From Rhizobium lentis (GTDB lineage: Bacteria; Pseudomonadota; Alphaproteobacteria; Rhizobiales; Rhizobiaceae): DNA of 64,000 nt. A program made the translations under genes and the position numbers. The DNA is taken from the NCBI RefSeq assembly GCF_017352135.1, contig NZ_CP071454.1:1-64000 (forward strand), in the 5' to 3' direction. Each line of letters begins with the position of its first letter. Within the stretch, counting starts at the first letter, position 1. Shown piece by piece: positions 1 to 8,440 of the stretch. The notes beneath the pieces were generated by a model. It was not told the origin of the DNA. It ran no database searches and worked only from the letters and a program-made list of their open reading frames with translations.

Positions 1-1
1 C

Positions 2-328
2 CTGACCGGCATGGCGGCGACCTTGGTCGCCTTCATCGTCTTGTCGCCAATGAAGCAGCTGGATATGTGGCTGCGTTCCGAACAGAAGGCCACGCTCGTC
101 ATCCATAGCTCCGAAGCCGATCTGCCTGATTTGTCGCAGGTGCTCGGACCACTCGGTTGCGTTGCCCGGTTCGTTTCTTTTGGGCAGACCAGCGAGGGCC
201 GCCCCGGCGTCACGTTTGAACTGCGATGGATGGCCAAGGACCAAGACGCCTCCGCCCGCGCGATCTTCAGCGCCCTTTCGGAGGCCTATCACGTCGCAGG
301 GTTTTCCATGCAGTCGACGTCGACCTAG
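2..328 (+). CDS. MgtC/SapB-like protein, C-terminal part (5' end outside window)
   Basis: The frame is open from the first bases, so the N-terminus lies outside the window. The visible part begins with the end of a hydrophobic segment (LVAFIVLSPM) and continues into a soluble ACT-like tail of about 85 residues. This matches the layout of MgtC/SapB family membrane proteins, which are linked to magnesium limitation and intracellular survival. The call rests on overall layout only, because the diagnostic N-terminal membrane part is missing. The 3' end overlaps the convergent DUF3008 gene by 4 bp. Confidence 0.45.
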   Translation: MTGMAATLVAFIVLSPMKQLDMWLRSEQKATLVIHSSEADLPDLSQVLGPLGCVARFVSFGQTSEGRPGVTFELRWMAKDQDASARAIFSALSEAYHVAGFSMQSTST

Positions 329-549
329 TCTCCCGCGCGCGCCGTGGGCCGCCCCTCCCGCACATTATTTCGAAACGTGCTGGGGCTCCCCTTGGTCTTG
401 GTCGATGCGAACTCCTCGAGCTGTTTTTCGCTCATCGATTCTTCCATCTGCTTGGAAGCGCCCTTGAGTTCTTTCTTGGGCGTCTCTCCGCGCTTGGCCG
501 AAAGCGCGGCACCTGCCGCCCTCTGCTGAGCTTTGGACTTGGCTGGCAT
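325..549 (-). CDS. DUF3008 family small protein
   Basis: A 74-residue, very basic protein beginning MPAKSKAQQRAAGAAL, followed by a KRGE-x-PKKELKGASKQM block. This is the typical sequence of DUF3008, small proteins of unknown function found in many proteobacteria. The start at 549 was chosen because the family begins at MPAKSKAQQ; the upstream extension of the frame is arginine/proline-rich noise. It is convergent with the MgtC-like gene. No membrane segment or signal peptide is visible. Confidence 0.75.
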   Translation of the reverse strand: MPAKSKAQQRAAGAALSAKRGETPKKELKGASKQMEESMSEKQLEEFASTKTKGSPSTFRNNVREGRPTARAGD

Positions 550-698
550 CTTGATCCTCTTGATCGACCGGAGCGCTTGCCGCCTCAAGGCTTCGTAAGG
601 CTGCAATCCCGGCTCACCTCGTCGCCCGTTTGCAATTGGCGGGCCATCGGGCTGCTTGCGGTGAGGAGGCTGCGGCCCGAGCCGCAGCCTGTCGCTGC

Positions 699-932
699 TC
701 AATTGATGGTTGCCCACTGGCTGCGGACATCCCTGGCGTTCTTCGACAGGTGAACGTGAGCGTCGACATGATCGACCCAGTCGAGCGGGATCAGGTGATG
801 CTTGCCATCCTCGGAGTCGGTCTTGGTCAGCTTGATACGGGTAGGCCCGTCAAGATGGTCGACGGTCCCGACATGGGTGCCGTCGGCGGTCAGGACCTCC
901 ATATGTTCGCGAATCTGATCTGCGGAAATCAT
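699..932 (-). CDS. DUF2171 domain protein
   Basis: A 77-residue protein starting MISADQIREHMEVL and containing the DUF2171 signature: G-x-HVGTVDHLDG, then a charged linker and HLIPLDWVDHVD. This PRC-barrel-like fold is common in rhizobial and sphingomonad small proteins. The AGGAGGAAACG box just upstream of the start is a strong ribosome binding site. Function is unknown; homologues are often linked to general stress, which is inference here. The small neighbour DUF3008 is on the same strand. Confidence 0.8.
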   Translation of the reverse strand: MISADQIREHMEVLTADGTHVGTVDHLDGPTRIKLTKTDSEDGKHHLIPLDWVDHVDAHVHLSKNARDVRSQWATIN

Positions 933-1029
933 CGTTTCCTCCTTTGCATCACTGGCAGTTACCAGGCCGCAACGACGGGGAGCGGAGTTGGTTCCAAGGC
1001 GTCTTGCTGCGCGCGGCCGATGTCGTCCT

Positions 1030-1200
1030 CTTCAGTGCTTCGTAGCTTGGAATTCGTGCGGGGCATGTCGCGGACAGATGTATTGATTGCGCGGAAGAAA
1101 GCACGTTTCGAGGCGATCTCTGCCGGGATTCAGCCCGAGGGGCGCGATAATCCGTTCGGGTTCAGGGCCGACCGTCTTTGCCAGATTCTGGTTACCCCTA
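1030..1200 (+). pseudogene. Possible remnant of a low-molecular-weight arsenate reductase
   Basis: At about 1099-1160 one frame reads RFEAISAGIQPEGRDNP. This resembles the segment after the phosphate loop in LMW-PTP-type ArsC; the intact copy at 9361 in this window reads RFKAFSAGSQPKGEVNP. The expected CX5R loop upstream is not recoverable in the same frame, and the downstream half of the enzyme is missing. I read it as a short decayed fragment. The match is 11 of 17 residues, so chance or a different phosphatase remains possible. Confidence 0.3.
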
Positions 1201-1379
1201 CCCCTCGAATAACGGATCCAAACGGCACCATATTGTCGGTCTACAAGCTGGAATCGGATCTCCGGCAGGCGATGACCATACCGAATGCGCTAATCTTTCA
1301 CGGTGACAAGACAAGTTGTCATGCTTGTATCCGCATCGACCACGGCAGCGCTTGAGCGCAATCTCGACATCTGTCGAAA

Positions 1380-1873
1380 ACAGCGCCCGCAATGTCGATC
1401 TCCGTCGGAGCAAGTGAAATCTATCAAGGAGGCAGGCTTCATTCCCACTCGCGCGGCCTTGCCTCGCAGGCAGCCGAGGCGCTCTTGCGGCGCAACCGGC
1501 CAGGACTTCTGCGATATCAGGAAATGGGACCGGAACTGCTCCTGGCAGGCGCGGCGGGATTTCCTCGTATTAGTCCCAGACCGTGCTTTCCGCCTTCGCG
1601 AACGATCCGAGGCATCGCGTCTTGCGCGAGACGCTTTTGCGTTATGTTCAGAAGGGGAAGTCCGTCACGCGGCGCGCCAATTCTTTAGGCATCCACCCGA
1701 ACACCCTGTACCAGCGCCTTCAGCGCATCGAAGCCGTCAACGGTCGCAATATGGCTGACGCGAGCGACTTCACGCTCCTCAGCCTCGCATGCCAGACTTA
1801 CGCGGATACCAGGATGACAGCGCATCCCCTGAAGAAAATAGACGCCAGGCCCGGCGAAATACCCCTGGCATGA
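1380..1873 (+). pseudogene. Decayed PucR-type transcriptional regulator (C-terminal half)
   Basis: Two adjacent frames together resemble the end of a PucR/CdaR-family regulator. The frame from 1392 gives a GGDEF-like region (SISVGASEIYQGG, then PGLLRYQEMGPELLLAGA). The frame from 1583 gives the C-terminal HTH_30 domain (LLRYVQKGKSVTRRANSLG, then IHPNTLYQRLQRIEAV). The switch of frame near 1570-1583 and the lack of an N-terminal half show it is broken. The HTH part itself is well preserved, so decay may be recent. Confidence 0.55.
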
Positions 1874-2145
1874 ACGGCATTCGGCCAGACTGCGCCAAGA
1901 TTTCGGCTACCAAGGCTCGACCCCCTATGAAGCCATCCCATCGATGCTCTGGCGGCGACCCCGAGGGTTCATCGCCGCCCCGGTTTGCTGTGGCTCGAGC
2001 CAGGGCGATCATTCAATCCTGTTGATGTTATCCATAAGCTCTATTCGTTTGAATGATGAATTCCCGAGGCCCATATTAACATCATGGACATGGACGAACC
2101 TCCCATCGACCGCCATGTCCCTGGACCCAAGAAAGGAACCGGAAA
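1874..2145. other. Intergenic stretch, nothing recognised
   Basis: About 270 bases between the PucR remnant and the DUF1127 gene. No gene, clear hairpin or recognised operator was seen. The last 20 bases hold the ribosome binding site AAGGAACCGGAAA for the DUF1127 gene, and its promoter is presumably here, but no convincing -35/-10 pair was found. Confidence 0.5.
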
Positions 2146-2346
2146 ATGACCACGCTCACCTATCGGGGTAGTGGCAAGACCCTTACCTCAGGCGCAGGCC
2201 GCTTCCATCTCGCAGACTATGCCCACAAGCTCGTGCTCGCCTGGACACGCTGGCGCACCGCCCGCGAAATCGAAGCCATGCCCTTCGATATCCGCAAGGA
2301 CATTGGCTGGCCGAGCACGGACGACAGTAAACACCGGACTATGTAA
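2146..2346 (+). CDS. DUF1127 small protein
   Basis: A 66-residue protein whose C-terminal half (AREIEAMPFDIRKDIGWP) is the arginine-rich DUF1127 signature (R-E-I-x-x-M-x-x-x-x-x-K-D-I-G). In Alphaproteobacteria such proteins have been linked to RNA turnover, phosphate/carbon metabolism and stress fitness. AAGGAACCGGAAAATG gives a good ribosome binding site. The gene is followed directly by a strong intrinsic terminator, so it is probably a single-gene transcript. Confidence 0.8.
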   Translation: MTTLTYRGSGKTLTSGAGRFHLADYAHKLVLAWTRWRTAREIEAMPFDIRKDIGWPSTDDSKHRTM

Positions 2347-2373
2347 TGAATGCGACATTCTTCTTAAGATGAG

Positions 2374-2406
2374 GGCGGCGCCTGCCTCACGCAGCGCCGC
2401 CTTTTT
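2374..2406 (+). terminator. Rho-independent terminator after the DUF1127 gene
   Basis: GC-rich inverted repeat with arms GGCGGCGCCTGC and GCAGCGCCGCC (one bulged C), a short CTCAC loop and a TTTTT tail at 2402-2406. It lies 28 nt after the DUF1127 stop codon. Confidence 0.85.
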
Positions 2407-2628
2407 CGTCTCCTGGCCGTCCGATTTTAAGCCGCCTTCGATCCCGAACTTCCGTCGTTTTTAGGCCTGTCCTCCACCCTGCCCCCGCTTTGACGACGGT
2501 TCGACCAGTCAAATCGCGGTCAATGTCGCATATTTGCTCTTCACGGCCGCATTTTTCCATGCGAGTGTCGCTTTCAGGACATCCGCGCGACGCATTCCGC
2601 GCGACCAATATGTCATCGTCCCTCGAGC

Positions 2629-3660
2629 ATGGAATTCGCTATGAACAGGATGCAGATCAAGAAGCGTTCGCTGGTCTTCTTTATGGTACCGCAATTCACC
2701 ATGCTGCCCTTCTCGGCGGCCGTGGACACCTTGCGAATCGCCAACCGCATGCTCGGCTATCAGGCCTATAGCTGGCGGCTCGCCTCCGTCGACGGAGAAA
2801 AGGTCTATTCTTCCTGCGGCATCGGCATCGAGGCGAATTCATCGCTCGCCGAGGAACGTCGCCATCTCGGCGGTGAAAACCGGCCGGGCATGGTGCTCGT
2901 CTGTTCCGGCATCGATATCGAGGAATTCAACAACAAGTCGGTCAATGCCTGGCTGCGTGAATGTTATAACCGCGGCGTCGCCGTCGGCAGCCTCTGTACG
3001 GGCGCGCATGTGCTTGCCCAGGCCGGTCTCCTGAACGGCAAGCGCTGCGCCATCCATTGGGAGAACCTGCCGGGCTTTTCCGAAGCCTTCCCGCAGGCGG
3101 AGGTCTATGCCGACCTTTATGAGGTCGACGGCAATCTCTATACCTGCGCCGGCGGCACTGCCTCGCTCGACATGATGCTGAACCTCATCGGCGAGGACTT
3201 CGGCGAAAGCCTCGTCAACCGCATCTGCGAGCAGCATCTCACCGACCGCGTGCGCAACCCACACGACCGCCAGCGCCTGCCGCTGCGCGCCCGCCTCGGC
3301 GTCCAGAACGCCAAGGTGCTGTCGATCATCGAGCTGATGGAAGGCAATCTTGCCGAGCCGCTGTCGCTGATCGAGATCGCCGACGGCGCCGGCCTCTCCC
3401 GCCGCCAGATCGAGCGGCTGTTCCGCCAGGAGATGGGCCGTTCGCCGGCGCGCTACTATCTGGAAATCCGCCTCGATCGCGCCCGTCACCTGCTGGTGCA
3501 GTCCTCGATGCCCGTCGTCGAGGTCGCCGTCGCCTGCGGCTTCGTCTCGGCCTCGCATTTTTCCAAGTGTTATCGCGAACTCTACCACCGCTCGCCGCAG
3601 CAGGAACGCGCCGAGCGCAAGATGACCATGGCGACTGCAAGGCAGGCGGTTGCGGCTTGA
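2629..3660 (+). CDS. GlxA-family AraC-type transcriptional regulator
   Basis: A 343-residue regulator with an N-terminal DJ-1/PfpI-like (class I amidotransferase-like) domain, about residues 10-190 and including VGSLCTGAHVLAQAGLLNG. It is followed by a C-terminal AraC/XylS DNA-binding domain with two HTH motifs (LSLIEIADGAGLSRRQIERL and the VVEVAVACGFVSASHFSKCY block). Family members such as GbdR, CdhR and ArgR control catabolism of quaternary amines and amino acids; the ligand cannot be read here. The ATG at 2641 is an alternative start. No target gene sits beside it, and the next gene is convergent. Confidence 0.85.
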   Translation: MEFAMNRMQIKKRSLVFFMVPQFTMLPFSAAVDTLRIANRMLGYQAYSWRLASVDGEKVYSSCGIGIEANSSLAEERRHLGGENRPGMVLVCSGIDIEEFNNKSVNAWLRECYNRGVAVGSLCTGAHVLAQAGLLNGKRCAIHWENLPGFSEAFPQAEVYADLYEVDGNLYTCAGGTASLDMMLNLIGEDFGESLVNRICEQHLTDRVRNPHDRQRLPLRARLGVQNAKVLSIIELMEGNLAEPLSLIEIADGAGLSRRQIERLFRQEMGRSPARYYLEIRLDRARHLLVQSSMPVVEVAVACGFVSASHFSKCYRELYHRSPQQERAERKMTMATARQAVAA

Positions 3661-3676
3661 GGCGCAGCTACCTAAT

Positions 3677-3706
3677 CGTCATGCTCGACTTCTGCCGAGC
3701 ATGACG
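3677..3706. repeat. Perfect inverted repeat between convergent genes
   Basis: Arms CGTCATGCTCG and CGAGCATGACG (11 bp, perfect) around the 8-base loop ACTTCTGC. It lies between the 3' ends of the GlxA-type gene and the diguanylate cyclase. It has no T-run, so it is a weak bidirectional terminator or mRNA 3'-end stabiliser rather than a classical terminator. Confidence 0.6.
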
Positions 3707-3749
3707 GTAGTCGCCGGGTGATGACGCCGCATAAAACGGAAGCAGCGCC

Positions 3750-5081
3750 TTACTGCGCCGCCTCCTCCGTCATCCTGGCGTCGGAATAGACCTGGTTGCG
3801 GCCGCGGTGTTTGGCCATGTAAAGGAACTGGTCGGCGGCGTTCAAATAATTCTCGAAGGTCTCGTAACCGCCGATCTCGGCGATGCCGATCGAAATGGTG
3901 ACGCCGAGATCCTCGTCATCGGCAGTGACCTTCAGCCGTGAAATATCCGACCGGATCTCGTCGCAGAGCTTGGTCGCCGACACCGAATCCATCTGCGGGA
4001 AGAGGATGGCGAATTCCTCGCCGCCAAGACGCGATAAAAGATTGTCGCTGCCTTCGAAGATCGTGAACAGCCTGTTTGCGACAGCCTTCAGCACCTTGTC
4101 GCCGATCTCGTGGCCATAGGTGTCGTTCAGCCTCTTGAAGTGGTCGATGTCGAGGATGGCGACCGAACTCGGCACCTTCAGCCGCAGGCACTCGTTCACC
4201 AGCTTCGGGCCGTTGTCGTAGAAATAACGGCGGTTATAGAGGCCGGTCAGGTAGTCGCACGCCGCCGCCGCTCTCAACTGGCGCATCTGCGCCAGCGTCT
4301 CGGCATTGTTGGCGATGCGGCATTGCAACTCCTCGGCGACGAATGGCCGGTAAAGGAAATCGCTGGCGCCGGCTTTGAGGAAACTGGCCGAAAGCATGCG
4401 GTCGTTGGAGGAAGAGACGCCAATGACGCGCAGCCGGTCCGAACCGAAGCGGTGGCGAATGCGCCTGGTCAGCTCGTAGCCGCTCATATCGGGCATATGG
4501 TGATCGGTGACGACAAGCTCGATATCACTGTAGGCTTCGAGTGCGGCAAGCGCCTCCAGCCCGGAACTCGCTTCTACGACAAGATATTGCTGCGCCTTCA
4601 GGAGATCGACGAGCACTTGGCGGGCCGAGACGACATCGTCGACCACGAGCACCCGCGTTTTCCGGTTGGAGATCGCGCGGCGGACGGTGGCGACCAGGTT
4701 GTCGAGCGCGAACTCATTGTCCTTCAACACATAATCGATGACATTGCGCTCCATGATCCTGTTGCGCGTGTTGAGATCGAAGGTCGCGGTGAAGACGATT
4801 GCAGGAATGTCATGCTCGATCGTGCAGTCGAGCGCCTCGCCATAGGGCGAATCCGGCAGGTTGAGATCGACGACGGCCATGGTGTAGCCGTGACCGTCTT
4901 CGGCCAGTTCCCGGCGAAGCGCTTTCAGCGACGAGCATGATTTGACGGCAAGGCCGAGTTCCGTCTGGAACCGGTGGCAGAGCACGGCGGAAAACATCCG
5001 GGAATCTTCAACCAGAAGTATTTTGAGCCCGCCGGAGCGCAGCCCGATCCCATCCCGCTGAAAATCCGCTTGAAAAGCCAC
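3750..5081 (-). CDS. PleD-like response regulator: REC-REC-GGDEF diguanylate cyclase
   Basis: 443 residues. Receiver 1 (about 19-137) has Asp72 in VVDLNLPD and Lys120. Receiver 2 (about 143-260) has Asp193 in VTDHHMPD, but Arg245 replaces the usual lysine (FLYRPF). The GGDEF domain starts near 275 and carries an intact GGEEF at 353-357, so c-di-GMP synthesis is expected. The inhibitory RxxD site is absent: the equivalent stretch reads FEGSDNLLSRL. The start is GTG at 5081 behind GGGGGAATA. It lies 186 bp downstream of a paralogous double-receiver gene on the same strand, suggesting a shared pathway. The overall layout is that of PleD, which governs cell-pole development and motility-to-sessile switches in Caulobacter. 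Confidence 0.9.
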   Translation of the reverse strand: MAFQADFQRDGIGLRSGGLKILLVEDSRMFSAVLCHRFQTELGLAVKSCSSLKALRRELAEDGHGYTMAVVDLNLPDSPYGEALDCTIEHDIPAIVFTATFDLNTRNRIMERNVIDYVLKDNEFALDNLVATVRRAISNRKTRVLVVDDVVSARQVLVDLLKAQQYLVVEASSGLEALAALEAYSDIELVVTDHHMPDMSGYELTRRIRHRFGSDRLRVIGVSSSNDRMLSASFLKAGASDFLYRPFVAEELQCRIANNAETLAQMRQLRAAAACDYLTGLYNRRYFYDNGPKLVNECLRLKVPSSVAILDIDHFKRLNDTYGHEIGDKVLKAVANRLFTIFEGSDNLLSRLGGEEFAILFPQMDSVSATKLCDEIRSDISRLKVTADDEDLGVTISIGIAEIGGYETFENYLNAADQFLYMAKHRGRNQVYSDARMTEEAAQ

Positions 5082-5267
5082 GGCCGCTATTCCCCCATAC
5101 GTCCGACGGGCCCGACTCGGCCCTTTCCCCGGGGCGGACGATAGCCGAGAGGCTTATGCGCGTGAAGGGGACAAATGACGGCGCAATTACCTCTAATTGC
5201 AAAAATCCGACGCCTGTTCCCGACCGTCATCTCCGGGCGCCTAGGAATACCGATGCTGGAAGAGCCG

Positions 5268-6098
5268 TCAGGCAACCGCCCGCTCCTTGCGCATCGATTG
5301 AATTTGCAGAAGCGTGTCGAGGTTCTGGTTGACGCGGCAGTAGAACTCCTCGTCGATGAAGGGGCGCAGCATGAAATCATTGCCGCCGGCTTTCAGGAAA
5401 CGCGCCGAAAGCAGCCGATTCGAGGAGGAAGACACGCCGATGATTCGCAGCTCGTGCGAGCCGATATTGGAGCGGATGCGCCGGGTCAGCTCGAAGCCGT
5501 CGATGTCGGGCATGTTGTAATCGGTAATCATCAGGCCGATATCGCGGTTGGCCTTCAGGATCTCCAGCGCCTTGCCGCCGTTCTCTGCGGTGCTGACACG
5601 GAAATTATAGCGTTTCAGCCGGCTCGACAGCAGGGCGCGCGCCGTCGCGCTGTCGTCGACAATCAGCACATGGTGGCGATGATTGGTCAGGAACCGGCAG
5701 ATCGATTCCGCCAGAAGATCGACGGCAAAGATATTGTCCTTGAGGATATAGTCGACGATGTCCTTGGCCATCAGCTTGTCGCGCATGCCGTCATGGAAGG
5801 TGCCGGTGAAAACGATAGTGGGAATGGAAAGATCGACCAGATATTCGAGCGCTTCGCCGTTTTCGGCGCCCGGCAGGTTGATATTGGAAATCGCCAGCGT
5901 GATCGGATCGGAAGATTTGTCGTAGGAAAATTGCAGGTCCTCGAAGTTGCGGCAAATCTCGACATCAATGTCGAACAACTCCTTGAGGCGTTTGCTGATC
6001 ATCGAGGTGAATACGTTTGAATCTTCCGCGACAATAATACGCGCGCCGGCAAACATCTCTCCGGAATATTGCATCCCCGAAATACCTAAAAACGCCAT
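5268..6098 (-). CDS. Double-receiver response regulator, REC1 lacks the phospho-aspartate
   Basis: 276 residues, collinear with the first 270 residues of the REC-REC-GGDEF neighbour downstream but lacking the GGDEF domain. Receiver 2 keeps Asp193 (ITDYNMPD) and has Arg245 (MLRPF), as in the neighbour. In receiver 1 the residue equivalent to Asp72 is Asn72 (ISNINLPG), so phosphorylation there is unlikely, while Lys120 is kept. It has no output domain. It may act by protein contact, perhaps on the cyclase, which is inference from pairing and paralogy. AAAGGTTTACC precedes the ATG at 6098; ATG at 6074 is an alternative. Confidence 0.85.
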   Translation of the reverse strand: MAFLGISGMQYSGEMFAGARIIVAEDSNVFTSMISKRLKELFDIDVEICRNFEDLQFSYDKSSDPITLAISNINLPGAENGEALEYLVDLSIPTIVFTGTFHDGMRDKLMAKDIVDYILKDNIFAVDLLAESICRFLTNHRHHVLIVDDSATARALLSSRLKRYNFRVSTAENGGKALEILKANRDIGLMITDYNMPDIDGFELTRRIRSNIGSHELRIIGVSSSSNRLLSARFLKAGGNDFMLRPFIDEEFYCRVNQNLDTLLQIQSMRKERAVA

Positions 6099-6347
6099 GG
6101 TAAACCTTTAATGTAGATCCGTCCGCGGGTCGAACTGATACATCAATTGATTTGACTAATTATTAATCAGCAGCATCGATGCGAAATGAAGAGGCGTCCC
6201 GATGGGATCGCTTCCGCTTTCTTGCAGATATGATTAAGAAATCAGGCCCAAAGCGCCGCATTCTCAGGCTTTAGCCGACAATCGTTGGCAGAGCTCCTCG
6301 CCACGATTATAAATGCGCCGTCGCCCGCCCAGCAGCTGAGATCCGCC

Positions 6348-7331
6348 ATGGCCCGATCTGATAGCGTGATCGAATGGCTTCTTGATTCCGACCCGGCGAT
6401 CCGCTGGCAGGTGATGCGCGACCTCATCGACGCTCCGGAACCGGAATGGATGGCTGAGCGGGCCAAAGTGGAGACCGAAGGCTGGGGCGCCAAGCTCCTC
6501 TCCTTTCAGGACGAAGACGGCCAGTGGGCGGGCGGAGCATTTTTGCCCGCCGGTTTCGATCCTCATGAATGGCGCGAGCAGGGCCAGCCTTGGACGGCCA
6601 CCACATTTTCGCTGTCGCAGCTGCGAGAGTTCGGGCTCGACCCATCCTCGGAGCGCGCCAGGCGCACCGTCGCATCGATCGGCGTCAGCGCTCGCTGGGA
6701 AGAAGGCGGCCAGCCCTACTGGGAGGGTGAAGTCGAGGAGTGCATCAACGGCCGGACCGTCGCAGACGGCGCCTATTTCGGCATCGACGTCTCCTCCATC
6801 GTAGAGAGGCTCGCCGGCGAGCGCCTCGATGACGGCGGCTGGAACTGCGAACGAGCCCGCGGTTCCGTTCGCTCTTCCTTCGCCAGCACCATCAACGTGC
6901 TGGAAGGCCTGCTGGAATTCGAAAAATCAACCGGCGGCACACCCCGGTCCCGCGAGGCGCGCAGTACGGGTGAGGAATTCCTGCTCCAACGCAACCTCTT
7001 TCGCCGCCTCAGCACCGGCGAACCGGCAGACGAACGCTTCCTCCACTTCCTCCACCCCAACCGCTGGCGCTATGACATCTTGCGTGCGCTCGATTATTTC
7101 CGCGCAAGCGCCCTGCTGACTGGCACCGATCCCGATCCGCGCCTCGGCGAAGCGATCGGACATCTCCGCTCCAGGCGCCTGGAAGACGGCCGATGGCCGG
7201 TCGACTGGATCCTGCCTGGGCGCGTCTGGTTCCATATCGACGAGGGGCAAGGCCGGCCTTCACGCTGGATCACCCTCCGGGCGATGCGGGTGCTCAGATG
7301 GTGGGATGCGCGGCCTTCAATCGGCGTCTGA
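6348..7331 (+). CDS. Squalene-cyclase-like (prenyltransferase/squalene oxidase repeat) protein
   Basis: About 327 residues built of alpha/alpha-barrel repeats: IRWQVMRDL, LLSFQDEDGQWAGGAF, RLDDGGWNCER and LEDGRWPVDW resemble the QW-type motifs of terpene cyclase/prenyltransferase barrels. The DxDD cyclisation motif of true squalene-hopene cyclases is not visible and the protein is half their length, so catalytic terpene chemistry is doubtful. The start at ATG 6348 was chosen over TTG 6285 because homology-like sequence begins at VIEWLLDSDPAIRWQ. Its 3' end overlaps the end of the broken TetR gene by 15 bp. Confidence 0.7.
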   Translation: MARSDSVIEWLLDSDPAIRWQVMRDLIDAPEPEWMAERAKVETEGWGAKLLSFQDEDGQWAGGAFLPAGFDPHEWREQGQPWTATTFSLSQLREFGLDPSSERARRTVASIGVSARWEEGGQPYWEGEVEECINGRTVADGAYFGIDVSSIVERLAGERLDDGGWNCERARGSVRSSFASTINVLEGLLEFEKSTGGTPRSREARSTGEEFLLQRNLFRRLSTGEPADERFLHFLHPNRWRYDILRALDYFRASALLTGTDPDPRLGEAIGHLRSRRLEDGRWPVDWILPGRVWFHIDEGQGRPSRWITLRAMRVLRWWDARPSIGV

Positions 7332-7926
7332 CGACAGGCCTAGCGCGTGCAGGAAATGCGTCTCGATCTTGTGCAGCAATTCGGCGCGGGCGGATGGCGT
7401 CTCGCCGATGCCGGGCTGATTGACCACCCCATGCAGGGCGTTGAACAAAAACACTGCGGTAAAGCCGGGATCGTCGGCCGACCAGGCATGTTCGGCTGCC
7501 CCGGCGGCGATGAGCTCGCTCAGATGCGCGATCAGGACGTTACGAGAAAGCCCGTCCCGTGTTGCCGGAGGCGCCGCCACGAAGGCGAGATGGTGCAAGC
7601 CGGCCGCATCGAGATAGCCGGTAGCGCAAGCGATCGACCACGCCGCCAGCTTGCCGCGCAAATCTTCCTGCCTCTGTGCCTCTACCGCCGCGACGATACC
7701 CTCCAGCACGCCCTTCACGAAGCGGTCGCGCAGCGCTTCCAGAACATCGGCCTTCGAGGAGAAATGCAGGTAGAAGGTGCCCTTGGCGACCCCCGCCCCT
7801 GATCTCCTCGATGGTGGTCTGCTCCACGCCCTTTGCCAGAAACAAACGCTCGGCCGCCGTCATCAGCTCGTCGCGCCGCTCCTCGGGAGGTTTGGTTCTC
7901 GGTTTTGAAACGGAATCAGCCGGCAT
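7317..7926 (-). pseudogene. TetR-family regulator with internal frameshift
   Basis: The N-terminal frame (from ATG 7926) gives the start of a TetR DNA-binding domain: RRDELMTAAERLFLAKG then VEQTTIEEI. Near 7790-7805 the frame is lost. The continuation GAGVAKGTFYLHFSSK, then a ligand-binding domain ending at 7317, lies in another frame. The break fits a 2-base deletion in the ATC-x-GGGGCGGGG stretch, or a sequencing error. The start overlaps the upstream DinB stop by 11 bp, so the two genes were translationally coupled. Confidence 0.8.
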
Positions 7927-8320
7927 CGGCGGGATTGGTCCTTTCATTGACGGCGCGCGGGATCGGTCCTGTGCAGGTGCCTGTAAACACGTCGCGCATC
8001 GCGGTGCTTTCGATTTCAGGCAGCAGGCGGCCGACCTCCCCGCGATGATAACCGGCATGCGTCGCCACATGCGCAAGGATCTCCTCGCGCGACATGCGCC
8101 CGCGCCCGCCATCGGTGAAGGTGAAGGCGATGACTTCCTCCATCTCCTCCGGCTTTATACGCGAGGTGTAGTCGATGTACCAACAGTCCGTTTCTCGGAT
8201 ACTGGACGCCAATTGGGCCAAGGGAGGCGCTTTGCTGCTCCAGCTCGCCGTAAAGTCATGAACCTCCCGCTGGAGATTGGCGGCGAAGATTCGATCGACG
8301 AGATGGGCGTGATTGAGCAC
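7916..8320 (-). CDS. DinB/YfiT-like metalloprotein, N-terminally truncated
   Basis: A 134-residue protein starting at GTG 8320. It carries the second half of the DinB four-helix metal-binding fold: LNHAHLVDRIF holds the first metal-binding histidine, and HVATHAGYHRGEVG holds the later histidines. Normal DinB proteins of this type have about 40 further N-terminal residues before the LNH motif; here a stop codon in the same frame excludes them. It is likely damaged, like the adjoining TetR gene. The family includes thiol-dependent S-transferases and stress proteins. A palindromic TetR-type operator sits about 66 bp upstream. Confidence 0.65.
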   Translation of the reverse strand: MLNHAHLVDRIFAANLQREVHDFTASWSSKAPPLAQLASSIRETDCWYIDYTSRIKPEEMEEVIAFTFTDGGRGRMSREEILAHVATHAGYHRGEVGRLLPEIESTAMRDVFTGTCTGPIPRAVNERTNPADAG

Positions 8321-8385
8321 GCGAAGGCCCAGGAAAATGCGTCGCGTCGAGCCCCTTCACCCAAAGACGGCAACTCGAACCTTAG

Positions 8386-8406
8386 TGACTGACCGTCGGT
8401 CAATCA
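8386..8406. promoter_or_regulatory. TetR-type palindromic operator upstream of dinB-tetR
   Basis: A 21-bp palindrome: left half TGACTGACCG, central T, right half CGGTCAATCA. The inner 13 bp (TGACCGTCGGTCA) are perfectly symmetric and 9 of 10 half-site pairs match. This is the TGACCGnCGGTCA type of site bound by many TetR regulators. It lies upstream of the DinB/TetR pair, fitting autoregulation by the now frameshifted TetR. Confidence 0.7.
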
Positions 8407-8440
8407 ATCGACTACATCCCAGTGAGCCGCGGGAACCCTC

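Noticed and set aside
630..1355. 241-codon frame on the plus strand
   Set aside because: Its first part is antisense to the DUF2171 gene; only a short ArsC-like patch in its middle is meaningful and is listed as a remnant.
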